Position numbers and translations under genes: made by a program. Positions 26,641 to 36,800 of a DNA stretch of 41,650 nucleotides are shown here, in pieces. The DNA is taken from the NCBI RefSeq assembly GCF_002836475.1, contig NZ_PJBJ01000027.1, forward strand, positions 1-41,650, read 5' to 3'. This DNA comes from Flavobacterium sp. ALD4 (GTDB taxonomy: Bacteria > Bacteroidota > Bacteroidia > Flavobacteriales > Flavobacteriaceae). Position 1 is the first letter of the stretch. The number at the start of each line of letters is the position of its first letter. The notes under the pieces were generated by a model that ran no database searches, was not told the DNA's origin, and worked only from the letters and a program-made list of their open reading frames with translations.

Positions 26641-26667
26641 GTCCTGTGTTTTACAGGACTTTTTTTG
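26641..26667 (+). terminator. Terminator of the fasciclin gene
   Basis: A 7-bp perfect stem (GTCCTGT with ACAGGAC), a 5-base loop and a T-run. Confidence 0.85.
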
Positions 26668-26671
26668 TGTA

Positions 26672-26707
26672 AAAAAGCCCAATTCTAAGTTTAGAATTGG
26701 GCTTTTT
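26672..26707 (-). terminator. Terminator of pheT (bidirectional form)
   Basis: An inverted repeat of about 16 bp (AAAAAGCCCAATTCTA against TAGAATTGGGCTTTTT) with A-run and T-run on the two flanks, 20 bases past the pheT stop. It would end pheT transcription on the minus strand and back up the fasciclin terminator on the plus strand. Confidence 0.85.
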
Positions 26708-26727
26708 ATTATGGTGATTAGCACAGT

Positions 26728-29148
26728 TTATCTTAGAGTGGCTCCAAGCTCTGTTTCAAAATTCTTTTGCAATTTCCCCATGATTTTATCAATTTGAGCA
26801 TCGGTTAACGTTTTTGAACTATCCTGTATGGTAAAACTTAATGCATATGATTTTTTTCCTTCAGGCAGATTACTTCCTTCATATACATCAAATAAATTGA
26901 CTTCTTTTAACAGGCTTTTTTCGGTCTGTTTTGCGATTGTATAAATACTGTCATATGTTACGTTTTGATCGATTAGCAAGGCTAAATCGCGTCTTACTTC
27001 AGGATATTTCGGTATTTCAGTAAATTTAATTTTATTCGATATCATTTTAATAATCACAGCCCAATTAAAGTCAGCATAAAACACTTCTTGTTTTATTCCA
27101 AAATGTTTTAGGATTGATTTTTTAACAACTCCAAATTCAACTAATGCATTATGACCTGCGCCTATCGCAATACCTTCTGAAAAAACATCAGATATTACAG
27201 GGCTATTTTGTGTTTTTTGAATTCCGAATCTAGCGAGTACAGCATCTACATACCCTTTAAATAAAAAGAAATCGGAAGGCTTTTGCGCTGTAGTCCAACT
27301 TTCTTTAGCTCTGTTTCCTGTAAGAAATAATGTCAGGTGTTTGTGTTCTTCAAAACCGGATAAGAATTTATGATAGCTTTTTCCAAATTCAAATAACTTG
27401 AAACTACTGTTTTTGCGATTGATATTGTAGGATATAGCCTCCAATCCAGAAAACAATAATGATTGTCGCAATGTCGCTAAATCGTTGCTCAAAGGGTTCA
27501 ACATCGTTACATTGTGTTCTTCCTTCAACATTTCTGAAAGCTCAATATAAGAAGCTGTTGTTAATGAGTTGGCCATCATTTCATTAAATCCTTGTGAATT
27601 CAATTGTGTAGCAACTATATTTTGTAATTTATAATCTTCATTTCGAGGAGAGTTTGATACCGTCGCATTCAGTTTTTTAGAAAAACTGATGTTGTTGTAT
27701 CCGTAAACTCTTAATATTTCTTCTATTACGTCAATTTCTCTTTGCACATCAACACGATAAGCTGGGATTGTTAATCCCAGTCCTGTCTCTGAGAAGCTAT
27801 TTACTTTAATTTCCAATGAAACTAAAATTTGTTTAATAGTGTCTTTTGGTATTTCTTGCCCGATGATTTTGGCAACATTACCAAAGTTTAAGAATACGGA
27901 GAAATCTTCTATTTTCTTTTGATAGACATCAATCAGGTCGGATGTAATATCGCCACCTGCTACTTCTTGAATTAACAGCGCGGCACGTTTTAGTGCATAT
28001 GCTGTAATTGTAGGGTCAATTCCTCTTTCAAAACGGAAAGAGGCATCAGTATTTAATTGGTGTCTTTTGGCCGTTTTACGGATGCTTACCGGATTAAAAT
28101 AAGCACTTTCTAAAAAGATAGTAGTAGTATGCTCTGAAACCCCAGAATTTTTACCGCCAAAAACTCCGGCAATACACAAAGGTCCTTTTTCATCACAAAT
28201 CATTAGGTCTTCTTCATGAAGAGTTCTTTCAACATCGTCCAATGTTGTGAACTTAGTTCCTGAAGGCAAGGTTTTTACAATAATTTTTCCATTTATTTTT
28301 GTAGCATCAAAGGCATGTAGGGGCTGTCCCAATTCATGTAAGACGTAATTAGTTACATCTACCACATTATTTTTAGGCGTAATTCCTATTGCTTTCAATC
28401 GGTCCTGCAACCAATTAGGAGATGGTTTTACAGTAACTCCTGAAATGGTAACACCGCAATAGCGCGGGGCTAGTAGCGTTTCTTCTACATTTACATCAAT
28501 TTTAAGGGTTCTCATATCCACTCTAAAATTGCTGACGGAAGGAGTAATTAGTTCAACATTTACTCCGCTTTGCAGTAAACCGGCTCTTAAATCACGTGCC
28601 GTCCCTAAATGGCTCATCGCATCGGCACGATTAGGTGTAAGTCCGATTTCGAATACTTCGTCATTTTCTATTTTAAACACATCTGCCGCTTTTGTACCTG
28701 CGGCAATTGAATTGTCTAATATCATGATACCGTCATGGCTGGCTCCAAGACCTAACTCATCTTCGGCACAAATCATTCCGTGACTTTCCTGTCCACGAAT
28801 TTTTCCTTTTTTTATGGTAAAACCAACGCCTGTTGCGTCATATAATACGGTGCCTATTGTTGCTACAGGAACTTTTTGTCCTGCATCTACATTATTGGCG
28901 CCGCATACTATTTGTACAGGTACCCCATTGCCTAAATCCACAGTTGTTATTTTTAGTCTGTCGGCATCAGGATGAGGAATACATGTAAGGATATGTCCTA
29001 CCACTATCCCCTCTAAGCCGCCTTTTATGGACTGGTATTTCTCAACAACTTCCACTTCTAGACCTAGATCTGTTAGCAATGCTGCCGTTTCTTCGGAGTT
29101 CCAGTCTATTTTTATAAATTGTTTTAACCAATTATAGGATATTTTCAT
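26728..29148 (-). CDS. pheT: Phenylalanine--tRNA ligase beta subunit
   Basis: An 806-residue bacterial PheT. In order: N-terminal MKISYNWLKQFI, a tRNA-binding OB domain (about 40-150, with HPDADRLKITTVDLG and VCGANN), the B3/B4 editing region (about 210-380, including YVLHELGQPLHAFD and ESAYFNPVSIRKTAKRH), a B5 domain (about 410-485), the catalytic-like core, and a C-terminal anticodon-binding FDX-ACB domain (PKYPEVRRDLALLID to the end). It works with the alpha subunit PheS, which is not in this window. It forms a one-gene unit with a promoter close to the ATG and a terminator after the stop. Confidence 0.97.
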   Translation of the reverse strand: MKISYNWLKQFIKIDWNSEETAALLTDLGLEVEVVEKYQSIKGGLEGIVVGHILTCIPHPDADRLKITTVDLGNGVPVQIVCGANNVDAGQKVPVATIGTVLYDATGVGFTIKKGKIRGQESHGMICAEDELGLGASHDGIMILDNSIAAGTKAADVFKIENDEVFEIGLTPNRADAMSHLGTARDLRAGLLQSGVNVELITPSVSNFRVDMRTLKIDVNVEETLLAPRYCGVTISGVTVKPSPNWLQDRLKAIGITPKNNVVDVTNYVLHELGQPLHAFDATKINGKIIVKTLPSGTKFTTLDDVERTLHEEDLMICDEKGPLCIAGVFGGKNSGVSEHTTTIFLESAYFNPVSIRKTAKRHQLNTDASFRFERGIDPTITAYALKRAALLIQEVAGGDITSDLIDVYQKKIEDFSVFLNFGNVAKIIGQEIPKDTIKQILVSLEIKVNSFSETGLGLTIPAYRVDVQREIDVIEEILRVYGYNNISFSKKLNATVSNSPRNEDYKLQNIVATQLNSQGFNEMMANSLTTASYIELSEMLKEEHNVTMLNPLSNDLATLRQSLLFSGLEAISYNINRKNSSFKLFEFGKSYHKFLSGFEEHKHLTLFLTGNRAKESWTTAQKPSDFFLFKGYVDAVLARFGIQKTQNSPVISDVFSEGIAIGAGHNALVEFGVVKKSILKHFGIKQEVFYADFNWAVIIKMISNKIKFTEIPKYPEVRRDLALLIDQNVTYDSIYTIAKQTEKSLLKEVNLFDVYEGSNLPEGKKSYALSFTIQDSSKTLTDAQIDKIMGKLQKNFETELGATLR

Positions 29149-29169
29149 CTGTCAATTTTAATAAGATTG

Positions 29170-29177
29170 CAAATATA
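29170..29177 (-). promoter_or_regulatory. pheT: Candidate -7 element for pheT
   Basis: Read on the minus strand, TATATTTG followed by C matches TAnnTTTG, 21 bases before the pheT ATG, giving a short leader. No TTG lies at the right distance upstream. Confidence 0.45.
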
Positions 29178-29370
29178 AGGATTGCAGTTTGTAGTAAGAA
29201 ACTATTTTTTTTGTTTTTTAGCTCAGAACGGACATATTTTAAAAGTATTATAAATATTATATTAACAACCTAAGTCGTTAATATATATGAATAAAATAAA
29301 ATAATAACTATAAAAAAACACATATGAAAATTTAATGCTATTAATTGGATAAATAGTGCTATAGTAATGG

Positions 29371-29397
29371 ATTTTATCAAAGTATATTTGGTAAAAT
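29371..29397 (+). promoter_or_regulatory. Inverted repeat over the aldehyde dehydrogenase -7 element
   Basis: Arms ATTTTATCAAA (29371-29381) and TTTGGTAAAAT (29387-29397) pair at 10 of 11 positions across a 5-base spacer. The right arm overlaps a -7 element TATATTTG (29383-29390). No -33 TTG is found 17-23 bp upstream. The layout suits a factor-controlled promoter; whether the AraC-type protein downstream is the factor is inference. Confidence 0.5.
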
Positions 29398-29412
29398 TTA
29401 AATTTGTAAGAT

Positions 29413-30918
29413 ATGAGTAATATAGTTTCAAGACCTGAGTTTAAGGCAAAATACGATAATTATATAGGAGGGAAATTTGTAGCTCCGATAAATGGGGAAT
29501 ATTTTGATGTAATTTGTCCGATTGATGGAAAAGTATTTACCCAGGCGGCTCATTCCAGCAAAGAGGACGTAGCATTTGCTGTCGATAAAGCCCATGAAGC
29601 ATTTCAAACTTGGGGAAAAACTTCAGCTACTGAGCGCAGCCTGTTGCTCAATAAAATTGCTCAGGTTATGGAAGATAACCTGGAGTATATTGCCACTGTT
29701 GAAACAATTGACAACGGGAAAGCGATACGTGAAACAATAGCCGCTGATATTCCTTTGGCAATAGACCATTTTAGGTATTTTGCTAGTGTGATTCGTGCAG
29801 AAGAAAGTTCCATTGCAGAATTAGACTCTCAAACTGTTACTATTGCTTTAAGCGAGCCCTTGGGAGTGATTGCGCAAATCATACCTTGGAATTTCCCGAT
29901 TTTAATGGCTATTTGGAAATTGGCTCCAGCATTAGCTGCAGGAAACACAGTAGTATTAAAACCGGCAGAAAGTACTCCAATTTCCATTTTAGTATTGATG
30001 GAGCTTATAGGGGACATCCTTCCTCCAGGAGTTGTAAATATCGTTAATGGTTTTGGTGCGGAGCTTGGAAGAGCTTTGGTAACGAACAAAAAAGTATCAA
30101 AAGCCGCATTTACAGGTTCTACACCTACAGGACGTTTAGTGATGCAATATGCCACTGAAAATATTATCCCCGTAACATTAGAATTGGGTGGTAAATCACC
30201 TAATATCTTTATGAAATCTGTTGGTGATGCTGACGATGACTTTTTTGATAAAGCCATTGAGGGAGCGGTAATGTTTGCGTTGAATCAAGGAGAAATATGT
30301 ACTTGTCCATCTAGGCTATTAGTTCATGAAGATATTTATGACAAGTTTATAGCTAGAGTAATTGAAAGAACCGAGGCGATAAAAATGGGTAATCCATTGG
30401 ATACAACAACGATGATGGGAGCACAGACTTCATTGGTTCAACAAGAAAAAATTCTTAGTTATATTAAGTTAGGAAAAGAAGAAGGAGCTGAATTATTAAC
30501 CGGTGGTGAACAAAACCACTTAGAAGGAGATCTTGCTGGAGGTTATTATATCAAGCCAACTCTTTTTAAAGGGAACAATAAGATGCGTATATTTCAAGAG
30601 GAGATCTTCGGACCAGTTTTGGCGGTTACCACTTTCAAAACAACTGAAGAAGCCATCGAAATCGCAAATGATACCATGTATGGTTTAGGTGCTGGAGTAT
30701 GGACACGCGATGCACATGAAATTTATCAGGTTCCGAGAGCGATTCAATCTGGTCGTGTTTGGATAAACCAATATCATTCTTATCCTGCAGGCGCTCCTTT
30801 TGGAGGGTATAAACAATCAGGAATTGGACGTGAAAATCATAAAATGATGCTTGGACATTATCGTCAGACGAAAAACATGTTGATTTCATATGATAAAAAG
30901 AAATTAGGTTTCTTTTAG
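29413..30918 (+). CDS. NAD(P)+-dependent aldehyde dehydrogenase (ExaC/AldB-like)
   Basis: A 501-residue ALDH-superfamily enzyme oxidising an aldehyde to the acid with NAD(P)+. Visible residues: Asn160 in PWNFP (oxyanion), Lys183 in VLKPAE (cofactor), GSTPTG at 235-240 (cofactor loop), general base Glu257 in LELGGKSPN and nucleophile Cys296 in GEICTCPS. Overall similarity and the DUF779 neighbour point to the acetaldehyde-oxidising ExaC/AldB group. Cytoplasmic, no signal. It starts at the ATG at 29413, just past a possible regulated promoter. The next genes are a DUF779 protein and an AraC-type regulator. Confidence 0.94.
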   Translation: MSNIVSRPEFKAKYDNYIGGKFVAPINGEYFDVICPIDGKVFTQAAHSSKEDVAFAVDKAHEAFQTWGKTSATERSLLLNKIAQVMEDNLEYIATVETIDNGKAIRETIAADIPLAIDHFRYFASVIRAEESSIAELDSQTVTIALSEPLGVIAQIIPWNFPILMAIWKLAPALAAGNTVVLKPAESTPISILVLMELIGDILPPGVVNIVNGFGAELGRALVTNKKVSKAAFTGSTPTGRLVMQYATENIIPVTLELGGKSPNIFMKSVGDADDDFFDKAIEGAVMFALNQGEICTCPSRLLVHEDIYDKFIARVIERTEAIKMGNPLDTTTMMGAQTSLVQQEKILSYIKLGKEEGAELLTGGEQNHLEGDLAGGYYIKPTLFKGNNKMRIFQEEIFGPVLAVTTFKTTEEAIEIANDTMYGLGAGVWTRDAHEIYQVPRAIQSGRVWINQYHSYPAGAPFGGYKQSGIGRENHKMMLGHYRQTKNMLISYDKKKLGFF

Positions 30919-30937
30919 AATACGATACTAAATATAG

Positions 30938-30967
30938 AAAAGGTAAGTTGAAAGACTTGCCTTTTTT
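30938..30967 (+). terminator. Hairpin between the aldehyde dehydrogenase and DUF779 genes
   Basis: A 10-bp stem with one G-U pair (AAAAGGTAAG with CTTGCCTTTT), an 8-base loop and a T-run. It may lower, rather than abolish, transcription into the DUF779 gene. Confidence 0.7.
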
Positions 30968-31022
30968 AATTTAAGAGGCAACAAATAAACCAGATTAAAA
31001 TTCACGATTTATAGTAGAAAAG

Positions 31023-31397
31023 ATGACAAGAAGAATTGACGCAACCGAAAAAGCAATCGAATTAATAAAAATCTTGCAGGAAAAACACGGTGACCTGATG
31101 TTTTATCAGGCTGGGGGTTGTTGTGAAGGAACGCAGCCGCAATGCTTTGAAAAGGGAGGGTTCTATCAAAGATTAGGGGATATTTGCATTGGCTCCATAG
31201 AAAATACTGAATTTTGGGTAGACAAGGACTTATTCGAATATTGGAAACATGCGCATTTTACCTTGGATGTAATTGATGCTTTTGGAGTAGGAGGATTTTC
31301 TTTGGAAACGCCATTAAAAAAGACATTCCGAATTGAATACAGGATTTTTACACCAGAGGAAGAAAAATCACTTGAGCCGCTAAAATATATTGAATAA
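31023..31397 (+). CDS. DUF779 protein associated with aldehyde dehydrogenase
   Basis: A 124-residue cytoplasmic protein of the DUF779 family. The conserved cysteine cluster GGCCEGTQPQC (Cys33, Cys34, Cys41) follows DLMFYQAG; further on lie GDICIGSIENTEFWVDKDLF and the ending TPEEEKS. Known members sit next to ALDH or alcohol dehydrogenase genes in many bacteria, but their biochemical role is not established to my knowledge. The cysteine cluster suggests metal binding or aldehyde adduct formation; that is speculation. It is 104 bases after the ALDH stop beyond a hairpin, and its stop is one base from the stop of the convergent AraC-type gene. Confidence 0.88.
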   Translation: MTRRIDATEKAIELIKILQEKHGDLMFYQAGGCCEGTQPQCFEKGGFYQRLGDICIGSIENTEFWVDKDLFEYWKHAHFTLDVIDAFGVGGFSLETPLKKTFRIEYRIFTPEEEKSLEPLKYIE

Positions 31398-31398
31398 T

Positions 31399-32322
31399 CT
31401 AATTTACGTACAACAACTGGTATTGTTTCGGCGTAATTCCTTCGTGCTTTTTAAACAAACGGATGAAGTAATTACTGTCTTCAAAACCGGATAAATAACA
31501 GACTTCGTTTACTTGTATTGTAGGGTTTTTAAGCAATTGTTTAGCACATCTTAATTTTTCGCGTATCACAAACTCTATAGGACTTATACCCAATTCCCTC
31601 TTAAAAAATCGATAAAAAGAAGTGGTACTCATGCAGGCTTTCTCACTTAGATTTTTAAGTGTGATGTTTTCTCTTAAATTTAATCGGATGTAATCTAATA
31701 CTTGAGTTATTGGGGTATTAGGATCGGAAAACAAACCATCTTCTATAGATTTTGCCGTTTGCGTCTGTATGATCCGTACCAATAGTTCCTGTAAAGTTAA
31801 ATCGGCTAAAGCATCTTTGGTAATTGAAGTACTCATGCATTCTTTTATCAATTTATTGATAGTCGTTGCCAATTCAATATTGTTATAAAAATAATAATTT
31901 TGATAATTTAAATGCCAGAATTGGTCGTTGCCTTCTTTGGGATAACGTTCATTTAAAAATTGTAAAGTATCGTTTATTTTGGTTTGGTCTATCGCCAAAG
32001 CTAAACATTGGGTTGGATTATTTTTAGTGGCTTCCGGGAAATCAATTTTCATTTCTACGTTAGAAGGAATAACAACGGTTTCTCCAGGCAAGTATTCAAA
32101 ACCCGGGTCGTCAAAAAGATGCATTACTTTTTTTCCTCTCAGCATACTGGTAACAACTAGGTCATTAAACTTCAAGGGAACCAATGTTGAAGATTTGTAA
32201 GTTTCGAAAAGATTTAATTCACAATGATTTAAATTATAAACAGTTCTGTTTTCCACTAAAGTTTTTAATGATTTTTCGTTTGATAAATGCGGTGGATTTA
32301 TAAAAGCGCGATTGTTATTCAT
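31399..32322 (-). CDS. AraC-family transcriptional regulator (AraC_N + HTH_18)
   Basis: A 307-residue regulator. Residues about 15-165 form an AraC_N (PF06719-like) ligand/dimer domain (PGETVVIPSNVEMKIDFPEA is typical). Residues about 205-305 hold the double helix-turn-helix: the first near LKNLSEKACMSTTSFYRFFK, the second near NEVCYLSGFEDSNYFIRLFK with the closing GITPKQY. It is convergent with the ALDH and DUF779 genes, and this arrangement is common for regulators of aldehyde dehydrogenases. It probably senses an aldehyde or related compound and activates the ALDH promoter; the effector is not visible. No clear promoter was found in the 254-base gap upstream. Confidence 0.9.
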   Translation of the reverse strand: MNNNRAFINPPHLSNEKSLKTLVENRTVYNLNHCELNLFETYKSSTLVPLKFNDLVVTSMLRGKKVMHLFDDPGFEYLPGETVVIPSNVEMKIDFPEATKNNPTQCLALAIDQTKINDTLQFLNERYPKEGNDQFWHLNYQNYYFYNNIELATTINKLIKECMSTSITKDALADLTLQELLVRIIQTQTAKSIEDGLFSDPNTPITQVLDYIRLNLRENITLKNLSEKACMSTTSFYRFFKRELGISPIEFVIREKLRCAKQLLKNPTIQVNEVCYLSGFEDSNYFIRLFKKHEGITPKQYQLLYVN

Positions 32323-32552
32323 AGATTTAAACTTTAAAAAAGGAATGTCTTAAAATTAATGAAAATTAGTGTAGCTATAACGCTATTTTTATAAAATACC
32401 AGACTAATTCTTTATCCAGTTTTTTAAGATGGAGCAGCCTTGTCTATTAGCAGACAATTACAACATAGTTCGATTTCATTTTTTGTATAAAAAAAAACAT
32501 ATCACTACTACGAAATTCGTTGAAAGTGGGTTAGGAGAGTAGTTATTCTATC

Positions 32553-32566
32553 TCATTGTACAATGA
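32553..32566. repeat. 14-bp perfect palindrome after the TolC-family gene
   Basis: TCATTGTACAATGA is a perfect loopless palindrome ten bases past the stop of the outer-membrane channel gene, in the 254-base gap before the AraC-type gene. No T-run follows, so it is a poor terminator. Role unknown. Confidence 0.35.
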
Positions 32567-32576
32567 TACACATTGA

Positions 32577-33890
32577 TTAGAAACTAAGGTTACCGGCTAA
32601 TTCTCGTAACGCAATTTCAGATAGTTTTGCCTGAAATTGAGCATTACTGTAACGTACTTTAGCATTGACATGATTCAACTGAGCGGTCCTAAACTCCAAT
32701 GTGGTTATTGTTCCAATATGAAATTTATCCAGGGTAATATCCAAGTTTTGTTTGGCAATCACTTCGTTATTTTCTTCTAGATCAATCAATTCCAGATTGG
32801 TTAAATAAGTTTGATAGAAGTTGGTTAATTGAGAATTTAGAGCTAAGCGTTGCTGTTCAATTTGCATTTTTGAATTTTCGATTTGGATGCTAGCAATTTT
32901 CTCATTTCGGTTTTGGGCAAGGCCATCAAATAAATTCAAGAAAGCACTAAAACCGTAATTTAATCCTTTGGCGGAGGATTGTGTTGTAAAGCCGAGGCTG
33001 GATTGACTATCAGAAAAAGTGTAGCCCGTATTTACTTTTACCGTCGGATATCGGACGGCTTTTATTTGTTTTAACTGTAATTCAGCAACTCTTGTGTTTA
33101 TTATCAATGACTCCAGTTGTGGATTTTGTTTTTCTGCTAATAACGTTAATTCAGGCAGTGATAAAGTGGGGTCCACAATAATGGAATCAACTACTTTGAA
33201 ATCAGTTTTTGTATCTCGGGCAAGAATTTGATTTAGTAAAGTCTTTGTATTTGCATACAATTCCTTTTGTCTCAATATTGTTACTTTATCAGTATTTAAG
33301 TCCACATGTGCATTTAAAACGGCCAGTTTTGAGGCTTTTCCTATTGTAAAACGATTTTGAGCCAAAGTTAAGCGTTGGTTCGAAATGACAATTGTAGAGT
33401 CTAAGGCGTTCAATTGCTGTTGTTGCTGAACCAAGTCGAAATAAACAGCATTAACATCGCTAATTTTTGTAATTAAAGTCAGTTTTAACTGGGATTCACC
33501 CTGTTTTTGTAATTCCTTTAACTGCTCTAATTTTGCGAACATTTTAAAGCCATCAAAAACAGTCCAATCTAAATTCACGCCATAACTCAAACTATTGTTT
33601 TTAGCATTGTCGAGGCTATTAACGGTTCCGTCTGTACGGGTTTGTGAAAGGTTTATAATGCTATTATTATCAATTATTGATGCTGTCGCTTTAGGTAACA
33701 TACCTGCGTTTCCTGCAGATACATTCGTTTTGTCAATTGTTAACTCATTTGTTGCAATCTTTATTTCATAATTATTTTCCAACGCTATCTTAACGGCATC
33801 TTCAATGGTTAAGATTTCCTGTGCATTCATTTTCAAAACACAAAAGAAAAATAAAATCAGACTTTTTATCAGTACTTTATAATATTTCAT
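32577..33890 (-). CDS. TolC-family outer-membrane efflux channel
   Basis: A 437-residue outer-membrane factor of an RND efflux system. A signal peptide (KVLIKSLILFFFCVLKMNAQ) leads into EILTIEDAVKIALENNYEIK, the usual start of the TolC/OEP repeat; long coiled-coil helices and two OEP repeats follow. The start was set at the ATG at 33890: one base after the pump's stop codon and directly before the signal peptide. A longer frame from 33929 would overlap the pump gene by 38 bases. It is the third gene of the adaptor-pump-channel operon. Confidence 0.9.
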   Translation of the reverse strand: MKYYKVLIKSLILFFFCVLKMNAQEILTIEDAVKIALENNYEIKIATNELTIDKTNVSAGNAGMLPKATASIIDNNSIINLSQTRTDGTVNSLDNAKNNSLSYGVNLDWTVFDGFKMFAKLEQLKELQKQGESQLKLTLITKISDVNAVYFDLVQQQQQLNALDSTIVISNQRLTLAQNRFTIGKASKLAVLNAHVDLNTDKVTILRQKELYANTKTLLNQILARDTKTDFKVVDSIIVDPTLSLPELTLLAEKQNPQLESLIINTRVAELQLKQIKAVRYPTVKVNTGYTFSDSQSSLGFTTQSSAKGLNYGFSAFLNLFDGLAQNRNEKIASIQIENSKMQIEQQRLALNSQLTNFYQTYLTNLELIDLEENNEVIAKQNLDITLDKFHIGTITTLEFRTAQLNHVNAKVRYSNAQFQAKLSEIALRELAGNLSF

Positions 33891-33891
33891 T

Positions 33892-36800
33892 TTATTTGCT
33901 TTCATTTTCATATTCTTCAATGTGTTCAAATTCTGGATAATGCTTTTTGGCTTTAGACCACATAAAATATAAGGCCGGAATTATAAATAAGGTTAATACC
34001 AAAGAGAAAATAGTTCCCCCCACGATTACCACTCCCATTCCTATTCTACTAGTGGAAGCCGCCCCAAGCGACATAGCGATAGGTAGCGCACCTAATGAAA
34101 TAGCTAGACTCGTCATTAAAATAGGACGAAGGCGCGCTTCTGAAGCTTCTAAAATAGCTTCCAGTTTAGGTTTTCCCTGTTCGCGTAGTTGATTGGCAAA
34201 CTCGACGATTAAAATACCGTTCTTAGTTACTAATCCAATAAGCATCACAGTTCCAATCTGGCTGAAAATATTCCAAGTTTGGTCGAATAACCACAAAGAG
34301 AATAAAGCTCCAGCAACAGCCATTGGGACAGTTAATATGATGATAAATGGGTCGATAAAGCTCTCAAATTGCGCTGCAAGTATCAAAAATATTAGTAATA
34401 GTGCAAGTCCAAAAGCAAAAGAGGTATTCGAGCTGCTTTCCACAAAGTCTCTAGATTCTCCACCTAAATCTGTTGTGAACGTATCGTCAAGCACTTTTGC
34501 CTTAATTTCATTCATGGCTTCAATACCATCATTTATACTTTTGCCAGGAGCGAGACCAGCAGAAACAGTCGCTGACAGATAGCGGTTGTTGTGATACAAC
34601 TGAGGCGGCTTGCTTTGTTCTTCAATACTAATAATATTATCCATTTGGATCAATTGCCCTTTGTTGTTTTTGACATACATAGAGGTCAAGTCTAATGGTT
34701 TTGCTCTGTCTTTTTGTTCAAATTGTCCAATGACCTCGTATTGTTTTCCGTTTTTCATAAAATACCCAAAACGTTGCCCGCTTAGGGACAGTTGCAAGGT
34801 TTGAGCAATATCAATGACGGAAATCCCTAAACTTTCTGCTTTTTCACGATTAATGGTGACATTGATCTCTGGTTTGTTGAATTTTAAATTCACATCAGAG
34901 TTGGAAAAGGTGGCGTTATTTTCAACTTCTTCCATAAATAATGGAATTTTTTCCTCCAACTTGGCAAAATTAGGTGCCTGAATAATGTATTGTACAGGTA
35001 AACCACCACGTCTGTTTACGGCGATTGTTGGCTGTTGTGTTACGGAGGTTTTAGCCTCTGGATATAGTTTGGTCCACTTGGTTAACTTTTCTGCAATTTC
35101 ATCTTGGGACAGTTCTCTTTCATCAGGTTCCTTAAGGGAGAGTCTCATAAACCCACTGTTTACGGAAGAAGAGCCAAAACCTGGAGAAGTAACCACTAAG
35201 CTTACTTTTTTTTCCGGAATGGAATCATCCACTAATTGTGAAATTTCCTGCATGAATCGATCCGTATATTCATAACTTGACCCTTCGGGTGCTGTCATCC
35301 TTAAAATCAAGGAACTACGATCATCATAGGGAGCAGTCTCTTTTTGGATTAAATTAAAAAAGACATAAATCAGGCCGAAACAAGCTATTAATATAGGGAA
35401 ACTCAACCATTTTTTCTTCATGAAACGGCTTAAAGCATCTGCATAATTAAGGTTTAGCTTTTTAAAATAGGGTTCGGTCAGAATGTAAAATTTTGATTTT
35501 TTCTGCTCGCCTCCTTTCATCAGATAGGCATTCAACATAGGGGTTAATGTAAGCGATACAAAAGCGGAAATCAATACAGCCGCACTGATGACGACTCCAA
35601 ATTCCCGGAATAATCGCCCGACAAATCCTTCCAGAAAAATAACGGGAAGAAATACTGCCGCAAGGGTGATGGAAATGGATAGAACCGCAAAAAATATTTC
35701 ATTAGATCCTTTGATCGCCGCCTTAATAGGGGACATGCCTTCTTCCACTTTTTTATAAATGTTCTCTGTGACGACAATTCCATCATCTACTACGAGCCCC
35801 GTTGCTAATACAATGGCTAACAAAGTCAATACATTAATGGAAAACCCAAACAGCCACATGATAAAGAACGTCGCAATCAGCGAAACTGGTATGTCAATTA
35901 AAGGCCTGAAGGCAATCGCCCAATCCCTAAAAAATAAATAGATAATTAAGATTACAAGAAATATAGAAATCCCTAAGGTTTCTGCAACTTCGAGAACTGA
36001 TTTTTTTACAAAAATAGTGTTGTCAAGGGCAATGTTTAAATGGATGTCTTTTGGCAAATCTTTCTTTAAAGCTTCATATTGCTCATAGAATGCGGTAGAA
36101 ATATCTAAATAGTTAGCTCCGGGCTGCGGCACGATCGCTAATCCAATTAATGGCAAGCCAGATTGACTTAATTTAGTTTCAATATTTTCTGGACCTAAAA
36201 CAGCGGAACCGATATCGCTAAAGCGAACTGTTTTGTCTCCATCTGAACGAATAATGATACTGTTGAACTCTTCTGCTGTAGCAAGGTTTCCAACTGTTTT
36301 GACTGTTAATTCAGTATTGTCGCCCGTCAATTTTCCAGATGGTAATTCTACATTTTGTTGGTTTAGCGCGGCTCTCACTTCTGAAACGGTACAACCGTAA
36401 GAAGCTAATTTTATCGGATCTATCCACAAACGCATCGCATATCTTTTTTGCCCCCAAATTTGGACGCCGCTGACTCCGGGAATCGTTTCTAATCGTTGTG
36501 AGATGACATTCTCCGCATAGTCACTTAGCTCAAGCTGGCTTCGGGTATCACTTTGCACCGTCATTGAAATAATAGCGTCACTATTAGCATCTGCTTTTGA
36601 AACGACTGGAGGGGCGTCAATATCTTGTGGTAATCTCCTTGTAGCTTGTGATACTTTATCACGAACATCGTTAGCCGCTTCTTCAAGATCTTTTGTTAAA
36701 TTAAACTCTACCGTAATACTGCTGCTTCCCTGCGAGCTCGAGGAGGTAATGTTTCGGATTCCATCGATGGAGTTAATCGCTTTCTCCAATGGTTCTGTAA

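Noticed and set aside
33947..34582. Two long plus-strand frames opposite the RND pump gene
   Set aside because: Both are antisense to conserved coding sequence of the pump and show no domain of their own.
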